Below, in pieces: positions 44,526-57,206 of a stretch of DNA of 64,000 nt (within the stretch, counting starts at the first letter, position 1; each line of letters opens with the position of its first letter). The notes beneath the pieces were generated by a model. That model was not told the origin of the DNA. It did no database searches and saw only the letters and a list, made by a program, of their open reading frames with translations. Source of the stretch: Mactromeris polynyma (taxonomy: Eukaryota; Mollusca; Bivalvia; Venerida; Mactridae); the NCBI GenBank assembly GCA_032209605.1, contig JASFXZ010000013.1, positions 7,215,401 to 7,279,400 on the forward strand, written 5' to 3'. Made by a program: the position numbers and the translations under genes.

Positions 44526-45784
44526 TCAGTCAATCAAATTTCGTCAGGAACATTCACTAGTATTTGCATTTTAGTTGTATATTTAACACTATTTAAACAA
44601 TTGCACGGAAGATGGTGTGATGTGGCTCATTCGTAGTCATGAATACTGGTGTGGACCAATATATCTGGTCACTTTACACCCTTCCCTTCTGTCTCGGTAT
44701 ATCTCCGTATTGGTAAACTTGAAGCGACCAACCCGAGCTGTTTCAACGATACTAAACTCGGCGTTACCAATACTGTCAAGCAGAAACACACATTACTGTA
44801 AAAACATTACATTAAAACCACATTACCAAGTTCATTCCAATTTTATCGTACAGTTTTGTCAAATCTCTCAGATTATCAAAACGAGTATCCAGTAGAATGT
44901 GTTCTAATTGGGTTCAGATGTCACCAATTACCAAAACTTGTCTGACAATTCCCATTTTCATTCACAAATCACAGATGATGTCTTTGTCTGAAAGTTACTA
45001 ATCATTCTATCTTTAATGTTGATACAACGGTTTTATATGGATTTACAAAGATAGACTGATGCACTTCTTATGTTCGAGGTAATCTTTGACGTTTTCTACT
45101 TTAATCCCATCATTGATCAATACAAGTTCTTGCGTTTTCTGAAGAAGAAAAACATATAATGTTTAAACAGTAAACGATCTACATATTGCCCTGTAGCTCT
45201 AATAGATATTGCCCCGAAGTATATGCATACTTATTGACCTTCAAAATATTTATAACCCTGAACATTATTTATAGTCCTGTGGGCCCGTATTACAGTAGCA
45301 TTTTAAGTAAATCTTAAATATTTTCACTGAAGTTCAAAACTTCAAATGAACGTAATTCCAAAACCACATTAAAACTGTTAGACTTTTTAATGGTAATGAT
45401 AACGACATATATTAATACTAATCATGTATCACTGTTGATTTGACCATATACTAGCCTTTATGGTAAATAAACCAGTTAAGGAAAATGTAATTTTAAGGAA
45501 AAGGATGTAATTTTACTTATGATGTTTCTATAATATTGCCCCCGATATATATTGCTGGCCCTAAAATTATACGTAACTCCATTAAAAACTCGAATATTTC
45601 ACTTGGCCTTCATGTTGTTACAAATGTGTAAACCATTCATCAAAAAGAAATCAAACTATGGCCCTAGTATTTATATTTCATAACTGATTAAGTTTAGGAA
45701 ATTAAATTTGTGATTAAATTCAATTATTTCTTTATAATGTCATCGTGTTGACGCGGACAATGTTTAGTTGCGTGTTTAATGGCT

Positions 45785-45858
45785 TGGAGTATATGTGTAT
45801 GAGTATATGTGTATGAGTATATGTGTATGAGTATATGTGTATGAGTATATGTGTAAAC
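45785..45858. repeat. 14-bp tandem repeat, five copies
   Basis: AGTATATGTGTATG repeated about five times. Confidence 0.95.
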
Positions 45859-47548
45859 TGTACCGAAAAATACCCGAGGTGTACTTATTACCCACAGATC
45901 TACTTATAACCCTGAAATGTATTTATTGCGTTCTGAAAAATAATTATTACCCTGCAATACATTTATTGCCCTGAGATATATATACGTATAGCCCTGTGGT
46001 TTATATATATAAGTTAAGTTAATTTTGCTTCTGTTGTTCTAAACTTGTTTCTCGTTTTCCATAAATATACTTATTTATAAGACATTTGCTTTCGTCATGA
46101 CTACAAATTGTTCTAATTGGTGAGTATATTTTCCTTCAATAGTTAAGACAAGGAGCTTGTTTGTACAACATATAGATAATTCGGGATATTTATGTGTAAT
46201 TCATACCAGCAGAAGTATTTTAGCGTTCGCTTGTTATTAAGTCTAGTTCACAGAATAAAGCTGAAAAGGAGTCATATAGTTATCAAAGTCATTGCACGTC
46301 TTGCACCCTGATAAAGCAAAGATAAATGCAATAATATAATTCAATAAAATTCAAAGATGGAATTAAACAGACCAAATTTCAGTCCAACGTGGTGGCATTG
46401 TCTCGTCACTGCACCGACACGGGGAAGTCACTATGTATTAGACCAGATCGTTGTAAACTTAGACACTTCCGGTTGTTGTGCCATTTCCGGGATCGGTTGT
46501 TATGTGTAAACATTCAATTCTACGTAACGAAAAGTTGTAGATTCATTCAAGTGCCTCTTAATTTTGTTGAAATAATAACTTCTCCCACAAGTTCAAAAGC
46601 TTATTTCTCCTCCATAGATTTTTTCTTTAAGTAATTAAAAATACAAGAACGCTTCATCAGCTGCTCCCGATAATACTAAGTAAACTAGATCTACAACAGG
46701 TTAAAGAAAAATATTCCATCAATACCAATATCATTATTGTATTGAACATACCGCGGGTTATGGCGGAAATATATTGCAACTGCAAGGACGAATAAAAGCA
46801 ACACTGTCTTTTTATTTTCCCATCAATAATTAAGGATGACTCAGATTGCAACATGATGTCGATGTAGCGGCCTATTCCCCGGACGATTTAATACTTCACA
46901 ATGACACAGTGAATGTCTTATAGTACAGAGCTTGCTTAAACAGGTGTAATTGTCCGCCTTTGAAAGAGAAGTATGCGAAACAACGAAACACATCCTGGGG
47001 ATATAATTATGTTACCATGCATTTTGCAAATGAATTGGTGTCTCACAAAATGTTCCGAGTGGAATATCACGAATTTGTTTTGATTCTTAACTCTATGATT
47101 GAAAATGTTTCAGTATATAGCCTGATAATGTCAAATGCATTTCAATGGAAAGGTTGACTTTTCCAGAAAAATACAATTTAGTATCAGTACGATTAGAATG
47201 TTGAACTAGGCAATACGAGTGTGACTTGTACGCTTCGTGGAAATATTACGCAAGATTTATTTGATGAGAAATATTCAGATTTGTCAGAAACGTCTTATCA
47301 TGAGACAGCCACTCAATTATTTGATCTATGACAGAAAACAGACGATTATATGTCCTTGTGATCGAGATATAATTTAATAAGTGACACACATGATGGTATA
47401 AATATGTAAACTAAATGTCCGTAACGGGTTAATAAATAAACATATAACATACGCGATTGGGCGGCGGAATTTCCAAGGAAAGAAATGCGATTAACAATAT
47501 TAGGTTGTTCAGACAAAAAACGGTACGGATTTAGTTCAGATAGAAATA

Positions 47549-47718
47549 CAGTCGGACCTCGTTCATTCGAATTCATCGGGTCCGAAATTTCGAATAAAAC
47601 ATGGTTTCGAATTACCCTTTTCAATTCGACGTGCTTTAGATACATCGGGACCTGATATTTATTTCGGATTATACCAAGTATTCGGCTAAAAGGTGGTCGT
47701 ATAAACGAGGTCCGTCTG
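47549..47718 (-). mobile_element. Family A Tigger-like MITE, copy 6
   Basis: 170 bp between TA dinucleotides, CAGTCGGACCTCGTTCATTC to AACGAGGTCCGTCTG; a short internal deletion near GAAATTTCGAATAAAAC. Confidence 0.9.
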
Positions 47719-47811
47719 TAAGAATAATTATTTTAAACAGGTAAGAGTTTAAATAGAAATGCGATTAACAAAATATTTAACAGGCAAACTTACAAATCCG
47801 GGATTTGCTAA

Positions 47812-48280
47812 ACCAGGAAACCGGTCAACATAATGTTGAACCGGTAAGGATTTTTGGTAAACCAGGAATACGGTCAACATAATGTTGAGTCGGTAAGGAT
47901 TTTTGGTAAACCAGGAATACGGTCAACATAATGTTGAGCCGGTAAGGATTTTTGGAAAACCAGGAATCCGGTTAACATAATTTTGAACCGGTAAGGATTT
48001 TTGGAAAACCAGGAATACGGTCAACATAATATTCAACCGGTAAGGATTTGGTAAAACGACGAAAACGGTCAACATAATATTCAACCGGTAAGGATTTGGT
48101 AAAACGACGAAAACGGTCAACATAATATTCAACCGGTAAGGATTTGGTAAAACGACGAAAACGGTCAACATAATATTCAACCGGTAAGGATTTGGTAAAA
48201 CGACGAAAACGGTCAACATAATATTCAACCGGTAAGGATTTGGTAAAACGACGAAAACGGTCAACATAATATTTAATCGG
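47812..48280. repeat. Minisatellite, 49- then 48-bp unit
   Basis: The left units have AACCGGTAAGGATTTTTGG and AAACCAGGAATACGGTCAAC (49 bp). The right five have CCGGTAAGGATTTGGTAAAA and CGACGAAAACGGTCAACATA (48 bp) and are nearly identical. Because 48 is divisible by three, a minus frame of 114 codons is open; it is not a gene. Confidence 0.96.
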
Positions 48281-48979
48281 GAAGTATCACTTGAGTTCTG
48301 AAATCGCTGACACTAAACGTTTTCGTATGAATTTTAAATAGTTTGAGAATTTATTCAAACAGGGCACGATCTAAATGGACCTTGATTGAGTTCCCTTGGG
48401 TAATTTTAATATCCGGAGCCATTTACACAACTGTATTCATTTCATTACCAGATTTTTGTCATTTCCTGATTCGCTTGAAGTGCGAAACCTGATTTAGATT
48501 TAACATTTAGCACAAACATGAGAATCACTTCTACATCAGTTTTTATTTACAAAGTTCGGGCTATAAATACGATGTTCATTTAATTCCCGAAAATATAGAC
48601 CTAAATAATGTGATATTTTGCTGACATCAAGAAAGTTTCGTTTCGAGTAAGTATTAAGAAGGCAATGCTGAGATATTTTTGTGAATTGACGAGGAAACTA
48701 ATACCATTCTATGGCATTATACAAAACCATTTCAGTCTAGGAAATCTGTATCTGCGATAAGGTTCGCCAATCAACGATCGACAAATTGATGCCTTTCGCT
48801 AAGATATACAAGACAGGTTCCTATATTGCCACTGAAATATTCACCCAACCGTTACTAACTATCCCTGGAAATAAAAGCAATTCTATTAGAGAAATGGAAA
48901 TATTTAGAAATTTCTATTACCGCTTTATCTCACTGAAAGACCACCTCAGAATTAAGACCACTTCATTTATAAGATGGTA

Positions 48980-49156
48980 CAGTCGGACCTCGTTTATTCG
49001 ACAACCTTCTATCCGAATACTCGGTATCATCCGAAATAGATGTCATGTCCGGATGTATCATCTTATACATGTCGAAATGAAATGGACAATTCGAAACCAA
49101 GTATTATTCGAAATAAAATTTCGGACCCGATGAATTCGAATGAACGAAGTCCGAAC
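48980..49156 (+). mobile_element. Family A Tigger-like MITE, copy 7, inserted in family G
   Basis: CAGTCGGACCTCGTTTATTC to GAATGAACGAAGTCCGAAC, 177 bp; right end mutated. The left flank is family G sequence (AGACCACCTCAGAATTAAGA), which may resume at 49166 with TTTATAAGACCGAG. Confidence 0.82.
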
Positions 49157-49309
49157 AAAGATTTCGTTTATAAGACCGAGCTTCCTAAGAATCAATGGTG
49201 AACTTATAGATTTCACGGTTTTTATATGACAGACAATTCTAAGGTCCAAGGTTAAAACACTAAGATGCAAGTATTTATGAAAATTAAACTTAACATGCAG
49301 ATCACACTC

Positions 49310-49365
49310 AAAATGCAGACTTGCCATTGGTCAATTTTAAACCTGTCCTCAGTGACTGTTATAGT
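49310..49365 (+). mobile_element. Family B fragment, copy 8
   Basis: CAAAATGCAGACTTGCCATT and GGTCAATTTTAAACCTG; the second CCAAT half is missing. Confidence 0.6.
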
Positions 49366-50404
49366 GGGACGCGATATCACGTGATTATACGTACGTGACT
49401 TCGTGGCAATGCGACGCTACTAGCCACGCCCTCAACAAGATAGTGTGGTTTATATATATATCAATGAATTCCCATTGAAATATGGAATATTAACACTTAG
49501 TTTTTGTGGATTCTTTCAAATAAGTCATAGCCTTGATCCCGTATGACCTTGAACTACGGCGACGGGACCAAGACCAATTAAAATATGTCTACTGAGTGCG
49601 CAGCCGCGGTGACCCAAAAGAGCCACTGCATGGAACTCTGACAAACATGTCCGTTCTGAGAAGAGAGAAAACTAATGATAACAACACAGACTACGAGTTA
49701 GTGGTAAATTCCACGTGAACTGCGTTCCAAAGTACCACAAGTACTGATATTCGACATAATGCTTAAAGTGCGATGTTAATCGTAAGTTGTCGTTTAAAGC
49801 CTATAAGACACACTAGTAGTTAACTGTAATCCTAGTCTGTCTGCGATCATTGTGTAAGACATTGTGTTCGATCTAAATAAGTCCTGGGTAAAAACTACAA
49901 GCCGGTACATACCTTTTTCCTAGAATAGCTTTCTTAATGTACCTCGATCCGTAAGCATATTGTTTATATTCAAGTGAAATTTGTTTCGTAGGATTTCTGT
50001 AATGTGTTTTAGCATTACAGTTATCATTAAACGCAACTTCGAAATCTAAATCAACCGACAAAATGCAATATTAAAGCAAACTAGAAGCTTCTAACGACAG
50101 TTAGGTATGACAGTACATGCATGATGTATAGAGGAAGCAAGACTTTAAACTGCACATCGTCGTGTCTTCCAGTTTTATATTGAAGTTTTAACAAAGATCA
50201 CTGAAAATCTTAGTATCGTAAATCACTTTATTTTCGCGACAACGTAATTTTCTCGTTAATTCGGGATTCCGAAGACTCGCGAATTCAAAATTCTCGCGAA
50301 AATATGCTCGTCGCGAATAAAATCATATATATGTATAGTCTGTTATGTATAGCAAGCGCGGTGAGCGTATAACGATTAGTTTTGTAAATAGATATTCAAA
50401 CAAC

Positions 50405-50600
50405 AACACAAACCCATGCTGGGCGAGTCATGTTCTTCCGTAACAGTTGGCTACGGCCATTAGTCCTCTACCTAGGATGCATGAGGGGAAGTCGAATATT
50501 GGCGGATGGGCAAAATAGCACTGACTGATTAATTCAAGGACAAAATGGTTAGATCAACTGCCCGCCATATATAACTGAAACGTGTTGAAATACTGCTTGC
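50405..50600 (+). mobile_element. SINE body, tRNA head decayed
   Basis: TCTTCCGTAACAGTTGGCTA, CGGCCATTAGTCCTCTACCT, ATGGTTAGATCAACTGCCCG and CCATATATAACTGAAACGTG follow the order of the SINE at 7079. Confidence 0.7.
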
Positions 50601-51069
50601 AATCCCGTTTAAAAAGGTCATTCAAAAGATAAATTCTAACGTGATTAGCAGAATCAACTCCGCCAGACGACATAGTGACCTCTTCAATTTGTGTTTATTC
50701 ACCAATTAAATACTAAGTGTTAGAATTCAATGACGAGACAGTGCAGTATAAAATGTCTGCTGTTAATCCGTGTACCTTAGGTAAGTTCACTTTAATGGTT
50801 ATATGTGTCAATGACGTTCTGGTGTTCTTCCAAGAATCTGAACTGTAATGTCGTGATCTTACGTTTCTGATTGGTTTCAAGAGCTGTGTTTATACCAAAC
50901 CACGAGAATATTGCGGAATTGCATGTCAATCTTCACGATATGTTTCTATTTAAGGAAACAAGCGAGAAATAGCGAGATTTGTGTTTGTGCGTTAATTATA
51001 ACTATTGAAAACTTTATCGACTGAATCGGCTAAGAAAACACGACAACTTCATAACTAATTTTTCAGAGT

Positions 51070-51145
51070 ATTGAGTATCATGCTGCTTTTCCATTGGCCA
51101 ATTTTAAAACTAAGGTCAGAATCAACCAATCAGAGGCGTGGGTTA
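51070..51145 (+). mobile_element. Family B CCAAT MITE, copy 9
   Basis: TTTCCATTGGCCAATTTTAA, AACTAAGGTCAGAATC and AACCAATCAGAGGCG. Confidence 0.68.
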
Positions 51146-51374
51146 TTTATAGCCTCGAAGTTGAATGATCTGAAACATTTATAGATACATTACAATTTAT
51201 GTGACCGATGATACGATGATATTTTACGATATCGTATGTGTACTGCGACTTTACATCTGGGTTTTCTTGTGTTTGTTAATATCACCAACATTTTTCGTAT
51301 TATTTGCATAAACGTATTGTTTTAAAAACACGAAAACAAATCAGATTTAAAGAAATCATGGAAGCTACCGATAC

Positions 51375-51620
51375 CAGCCACATGGTAAGCTCAGATGGTA
51401 AAGAACCGGGCTGTGACCTCCTCGAGGTCCGGGTTCGATTCACGGACAGAGCATGTAATGTCCTTCCATGGCATTGAACTACGGTCATGTGTCCTCTACC
51501 TCTGATGTATGTGGAGAAGTTGTCGGCTGCTTGTGGAAGGGCAAGTTATTACTGGTTGATAATTAATTCCAGGATATCTGGTCAAGTCAACTGACCGTTG
51601 TATATAACTGACAAAATGTT
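51375..51620 (+). mobile_element. tRNA-derived SINE
   Basis: Head: GGTAAGCTCAGATGGTAAAG, ACCGGGCTGTGACCTC and GGTCCGGGTTCGATTC. Body: TCCTCTACCTCTGATG, GTTGTCGGCTGCTTGTGGAA, ATTACTGGTTGATAATTAAT, GGTCAAGTCAACTGACCG and TGTATATAACTGACAAAATG. Confidence 0.82.
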
Positions 51621-52828
51621 TAACAATCAATATCTTGAAAAAAAGATAGTCGGCGCAATTTGTAGGTTAAGATTTGTTGTGCTACATAAATACATGCCGA
51701 GATGTTACCATTGCTGGTCACTCCTGATCCAAGATTGATTTCGGTAAATTCACCGAAATTCAGTGGATTTCGGTAGAATAACGTTCCCTTTATCGAAAAG
51801 TCAACCAATCCGCGTCATGGTTACAAACGTTGCTCGGTTGAAGAGAAATTGGCTTGGTGGTTAAAGTAAGATTTGATTGGTTTACACAACACTGATATTT
51901 AAATAGCAAAACCATGTTAGTACGGCTCCGCCGAAAAATGGCGTTTAACCAAATAAGAAAATCAAGGCAGACGACATTATCGTCTGCAGACTAATGAACA
52001 CTTACTGTATAATGTAATCATTATCGTCTTCCTTAGAATTAAATTATGAAACTCGTCTATGAAACCTACATTTGCAACACCAAGGAATAGGTCAGATCAA
52101 AGTTTAAAAGTACACTTTTTCTCGAATAATTAGAGAAAGTGCAGTATTGCTGGGCAAAATCTTATTACAACAAGAAACTTCAATATTCGGACATTTGTAC
52201 TGCCGCTACATCGGTATTTTATATAAGAATTTTTCATCACAAATAACCAGGTTTTCTGAACACACTAAATCGGTTGGTTTTTTTCAAAAAAAAAATCCAT
52301 ATTAAATGCCGTTAATACCGTACTTTTTCCGTAGACGGAGGCCACGATGTTAGCGATATTAAAATCGCAGGTTTAGAAATTTCCTATTTTTGATTTACAC
52401 GATAAATGATTACAAGTCAGGGAGTGTACGTTTTTACAAGACCCTGGCATGTTTAATGTAAAACAGAATAATTATATTATCGAAAACAAAAATGATTTAA
52501 AAAAAGGTTTGGAGATTATTTTCATAAAACTTGCATTTTCAAGTCTGTTAACTTCCACGTTTTTTGGTGAAACTAAGTATACGTCTACAAAACTGTGTAA
52601 TAAAATTAAGATGTCTGTAACCGATGTTTTACGACATATTTGGCAAGAAATTCGGCCACATTGTCTACAGTGAAAAGTTTATATGTTCCATGTTCAATTC
52701 CGTCCTCATACACAATAATTGTTGATATTTTCAGTCTGACAGCTATAATAAGAAGCGTCTAATGATATTGATCCGTCATTTACTGCTCAATGTAAGTACG
52801 TGCCTAACAAGATACATAATACAGAACA

Positions 52829-53270
52829 GAACAGAACAGAACATAAAGTTTATTATCGACTTGAGACATTGCAGCAGTCTTCATCGCTAGCAAATATGTA
52901 CACAATTACATCATCATGTGATGTGGGGAAAAAAATAAATACATAATATTAATGAATAACATCAATTATATTTCATACATAAAGATGAATATGACAAGTG
53001 TATAAACAGATAATTACAGAACAGAAAAAATGAGAATAAACTCAATCAATTCTAACATTAAGTATGATATTTCTCTGGTTAAGTGTGTGTTTAGTGAATA
53101 AGGCCAAGTTATATAAAGTTTTTTTCTCATTTGATTGAAGTAATTCGAAAAATATAAACATAGAAGGTCTTTTGTAATAGTAAGTCTTAATATATTTCCT
53201 AAGTAAAAGTTCGAAACAAGGACATATGTACGTAAAGTGAAATTCGTCTTCTAAATCATTTAAGTTACAA
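52829..53270 (-). pseudogene. LINE remnant, ORF2 C-terminus, 3' UTR and (TTCTG)n tail
   Basis: The minus-strand frame from about 53268 to a stop at 53042 is unbroken: NLNDLEDEFHFTYICPCFEL, LLRKYIKTYYYKRPSMFIFF, ELLQSNEKKTLYNLALFTKH. The EFHF...CP...R.YI..YY.RPSM.KF..L pattern is typical of C-termini of animal non-LTR elements. The 3' UTR ends in ATAAACTTTATGTTCTG with TTCTG repeats (52829-52850). The upstream end is cut by the family A-derived array at 53271. Confidence 0.75.
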
Positions 53271-53735
53271 CATAACCATCAGGACATGATATCTCTTTCG
53301 GATGGTACCGAGTGTTCGGATGATACCGAGTGTTCGGATGGTACCGAGTGTTCGGATGATACCGAGTGTTCGGATGGTACCGAGTGTTCGGATGGTACCG
53401 AGTGTTCGGATGGTACCGAGTGTTCGGATGGTACCGAGTGTTCGGATGGTACCGAGTGTTCGGATGGTACCGAGTGTTCGGATGGTACCGAGTGTTCGGA
53501 TGGTACCGAGTGTTCGGATGGTACCGAGTGTTCGGATGGTACCGAGTGTTCGGATGGTACCGAGTGTTCGGATGGTACCGAGTGTTCGGATGGTACCGAG
53601 TGTTCGGATGGTACCGAGTGTTCGGATGATACCGAGTGTTCGGATGATACCGAGTGTTCGGATGATACCGAGTGTTCGGATGATACCGAGTGTTCGGATA
53701 GAAGGTTATCGACTTAACAAGGACCGAATGTAATA
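53271..53735 (-). repeat. Family A MITE segment expanded into an 18-bp minisatellite
   Basis: About 22 copies of TTCGGATGGTACCGAGTG (variant GATGATACC) at 53298-53698. The left flank CATCAGGACATGATATCTCT matches the family A string CATCGGGACCTGATATTTAT. The right flank ATAGAAGGTTATCGACTTAA then CAAGGACCGAATGTAA matches ATAGAAGGTTGTCGAATAAA then CGAGGTCCGACTGTA. The array replaces the single GATGATACCGAGTATTCGG segment of the element. Confidence 0.93.
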
Positions 53736-55129
53736 TAATTTTAACCATAACATTGTAAGCTAACAATACAAATTATATTTTCTCTTTACGCTTGTAAACA
53801 TTATTTCAATATTACTAACTCCAGAAACCTATTGTTTCATCGTTTTATCTATTTGTTTATAATTTATGTAACTCACTGTCTCACTAACTTAATATATAGC
53901 TTATAATTCTACCTATGTCACACAATACTATATATTAAGGACCACAATGGAAATAAGAGTTTTTACTTTAACTATTTTTTGTGTTATCCTTAACATATAC
54001 TGTTGATTGATATGGCTTTATTGATTCAAACATATGTTTTTTTTATTTATATGGCGAAGTATATTGTACATTTTATGTTGAAATAGATCTATTTAAAATC
54101 AAGAGAGAGGGACAACACGTAGGTCTGGTCATTAATTCACATTTAAACCAGATAAAAATGTTCCGTTAGTTCGTCCTTGACCCGAGATCTCGGACCTTCG
54201 CCCGAATATAGACCGCCCTTGATTCCAAATAAGAAACCTCGCTTGAATATGTACCAACCCTTATCTTTCAAGTTATCTCGGATCTGCGCGCCTAAATCCC
54301 CCGACGCCTTATATCGAATATGTAACGAAATTATTACCCAGCAATCCAAGCGTCACTTCCGGTCACAGAGACTTATTTAAATTTTGCTCAGAACTGCGGA
54401 TTGTTTTACTTGAACCAACAGTTGCTATCGGTTAAATGATTGAACAAATGTGTACCGTGAAAATACACAAACGTGTATAAAATGATCTAACATGAGGGAA
54501 ATGTCCATCAAAGACAATGAACGAAATGTATACAAATTGAGGTAATGGCTTCGGGAAGAACGCTGGTTCATATGAAAGCTGATACAAGTCTAAAACGGTA
54601 ATGTCATAATTATTATGTGCGTTAAATTGTAAATCTCCCTGAGGGGTAAGTTTTGTATGTAACAATGCCAAGAATAATCCCCACACTGATATCTCCTTTA
54701 TTTATATTCTAGATTATTGTGTTGCTAGTTCTACGAAATCATCTGAATCACATTTGAGTGAACATGTTCAGTATCCAGACATTCCTAATTCCGAGACAGC
54801 TCCGTTAACTTGATATTCAAATTGAGTACGTCGGTGGAAAGGTAATTTTTTAAAACTAATTTGAGTTTTATTTTGTATGGATACCTCGTGTTTGGTGTGT
54901 CTGACTTGGGATTTATTCGAGTATGATACAAATTAAATTTGTATTCATTGGTAATCAATAAAACATAAACACGCAATGCGGAAGCTGTGTTACTACTCTG
55001 TTGAAGCACATATATATCATGTTGTTGACATCATAAAATCTCGATAGTGAAGAAATCATTTACGCTTATTTGAAACAGTCTGGAATCTGCCATTCTGAAA
55101 AACCAGGGCTTGTAGGTTTACAACTTTGT

Positions 55130-55205
55130 TTGAGACCAGTCTGAGAATTCAGAATTTTCATTGGTCAATTTTAAATGTGAGTTTAGAGAGAACCAATATG
55201 TTGCA
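55130..55205 (+). mobile_element. Family B fragment, copy 10
   Basis: TGAGACCAGTCTGAGAATTC, TTCATTGGTCAATTTTAAAT and GAGAACCAATATG; it ends about 50 bp before the heptamer array. Confidence 0.62.
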
Positions 55206-55253
55206 TGAGTTTTGCAAACTCATATTTATAATCCCTGGGCGTAGAATTATGAC

Positions 55254-56720
55254 CAGCACTCAATACTCAGCACTATGCACTCAGCACTATGCATTCACAA
55301 TTCAGAACTCTGCACTCAATACTCAGCACACAGCACTCAGCACTCAGAACTCAGCACTCAGCACTCAGCACTCAGAACTCAGAACTCAGAACTCAGAACT
55401 ATGCACTAAATACTCAGCAACCAGCACACTGCATTCAGTACTATGCACTCAGCACTATGCACTCAGCACTATGCATTCACAATTCAGAACTCTGCACTCA
55501 ATACTCAGCACACAGCACTCAGCACTCAGCACTCAGAACTCAGAACTCAGAACTCAGAACTATGCACTAAATACTCAGCAACCAGCACACTGCATTCAGT
55601 ACTATGCACTCAGCACTATGCATTCAGCACTATGCATTCAGCACTCAGAACTCTGTACTTAATACTCATCACTTAGCACACTGCACTCAGCACTATGCAC
55701 TCAGCACACTGCATTCAGCACTATGCGTTACGCACTATGCATTCAGCACTATGCATTTAGCATTCAGAACTCTGCACGCAATACTCAGCACTCAACACTC
55801 AGCACTCTATACTCAGCACTCAACACGCAGGACTCAATACTCAGCACTCAATACTCAGCACTCAGCATTATGCATTCATTCAGCACTCAAATATCTGCAC
55901 TTAATACTAAACACTCAGATTACTGCACTCAGCACTATGTACTCAGCGCACTACACTCAGCACTCAGCACTATGCATTCAGCATTCAGCACACAATACTC
56001 AATACTCGGCTCTCAACAATCGGCACTCAAAACTAGGCACTCAACACTCGGCACTCAACAGTCGTCACTCAACACTCGGCTCTCAAGAATTGGCACTCAA
56101 CACTCGGCACTTAACACTCGACACTCAACACTCGACACTCAACACTCGACACTCAACACTCGGTACTCAACACTCGGTACTCAACAGTCAACAATCGGCA
56201 CTCAACACTCGGTACTCAACACTCAACACTCAACACTCGGCACTCAACACTCGGCACTCAACACTCGGCACACAACACTCGGCACTTAACACTCGACACT
56301 TAACACTCGGCACTCAATACTCGGCACTTAACACTCGGCACTCAACACTCGACACTCAACACTCGGCACTCAACACTCGGCACTCAACACTAGGCACTCA
56401 ACACTCGACACTTAACACTCGGCACTCAACACTCGACACTCGACACTCAACACTCGGCACTCAACACTCGGCACTCAACACTCGGCACTCAACACTCGGC
56501 ACTTAACACTCGACACTCAACACTCGACACTCAACACTCAACAATCGACACTCAACACTCGGTACTCAACACTCGGCACTCAACACTCGGCACTCAACAC
56601 TCGGCACTCAACACTCGGCACTCCCACTCAGCAGTCTGCACTCACCACTCAACAGTCTGTACTCTGCTTTCGGCACACTGCACTCAGCGCTCAACATTCA
56701 TTACTTTGCATTCTGCATTT
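55254..56720. repeat. Heptamer-based satellite (ACTCAGC and relatives) with higher-order structure
   Basis: The first part (to about 55980) uses ACTCAGC, ACTCAGA and ACTATGC heptamers and contains a 182-bp (26 heptamers) segment repeated in register (GCATTCACAATTCAGAAC at 55291 and 55473). The second part is a 14-bp AACACTCGGCACTC/AACACTCGACACTC array. Long frames across it are repeat products. Confidence 0.96.
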
Positions 56721-57004
56721 TTTACATTTTGAAACAAGCACATATTCGAACAAATTAAGTTGATTTATCAATTTGCACTTCGTGTGTTGGCCACAAATAG
56801 TTTACGACAGTTACAGACGCGCTTTGAATTTTTGATTGATATGTGAATGATCGCACGGCAACGTTTGATTGGCTGGTTAAATTGACCAATCAGCAAGCAA
56901 AATCTAAAAACAAGGTGACAACGAATGTATATTTTTTTAGTTCCATTTGATTAAAAGAGACAGATGTAAGTTTCAGTTCATAGTCCAATATTATAAAGCC
57001 GATT

Positions 57005-57090
57005 TTGATAGCAGTCTCAGTATGCAATCTTGTCATTTGTCAATGTTAAGACTGCGCTCAAAACCGACCAATCAGAGACTTGAGTTGATG
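57005..57090 (+). mobile_element. Family B CCAAT MITE, copy 11
   Basis: AGCAGTCTCAGTATGCAATC, TGTCATTTGTCAATGTTAAG and CGACCAATCAGAGACTTG. A separate small palindrome, GATTGGCTGGTTAAATTGACCAATC, at 56868-56893, may be a further remnant. Confidence 0.68.
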
Positions 57091-57128
57091 ACGTCACAGA
57101 CTTTCATTCACAGAAAAATGAATGTGTA

Positions 57129-57206
57129 CAGTTGGACCTCATTCATTTATTTCGGATGATACCGAGTATTCGGATTGAAGGTTGTCGAACTAACGAGGTC
57201 CGACTG
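57129..57206 (-). mobile_element. Family A MITE, copy 9, 78-bp deletion derivative
   Basis: CAGTTGGACCTCATTCATTT joins directly to ATTTCGGATGATACCGAGTA and ends AACGAGGTCCGACTG|TA. The left two thirds of the interior are missing. Confidence 0.85.

Noticed and set aside
53260..53766. Frames of 143-168 codons with DGTECS or RYHPNT repeats
   Set aside because: 18-bp array derived from a MITE; open in four or more frames.
55126..56506. Frames of up to 300 codons with STQHSAL-type repeats
   Set aside because: Heptamer satellite; multiple overlapping frames and no conserved domain.
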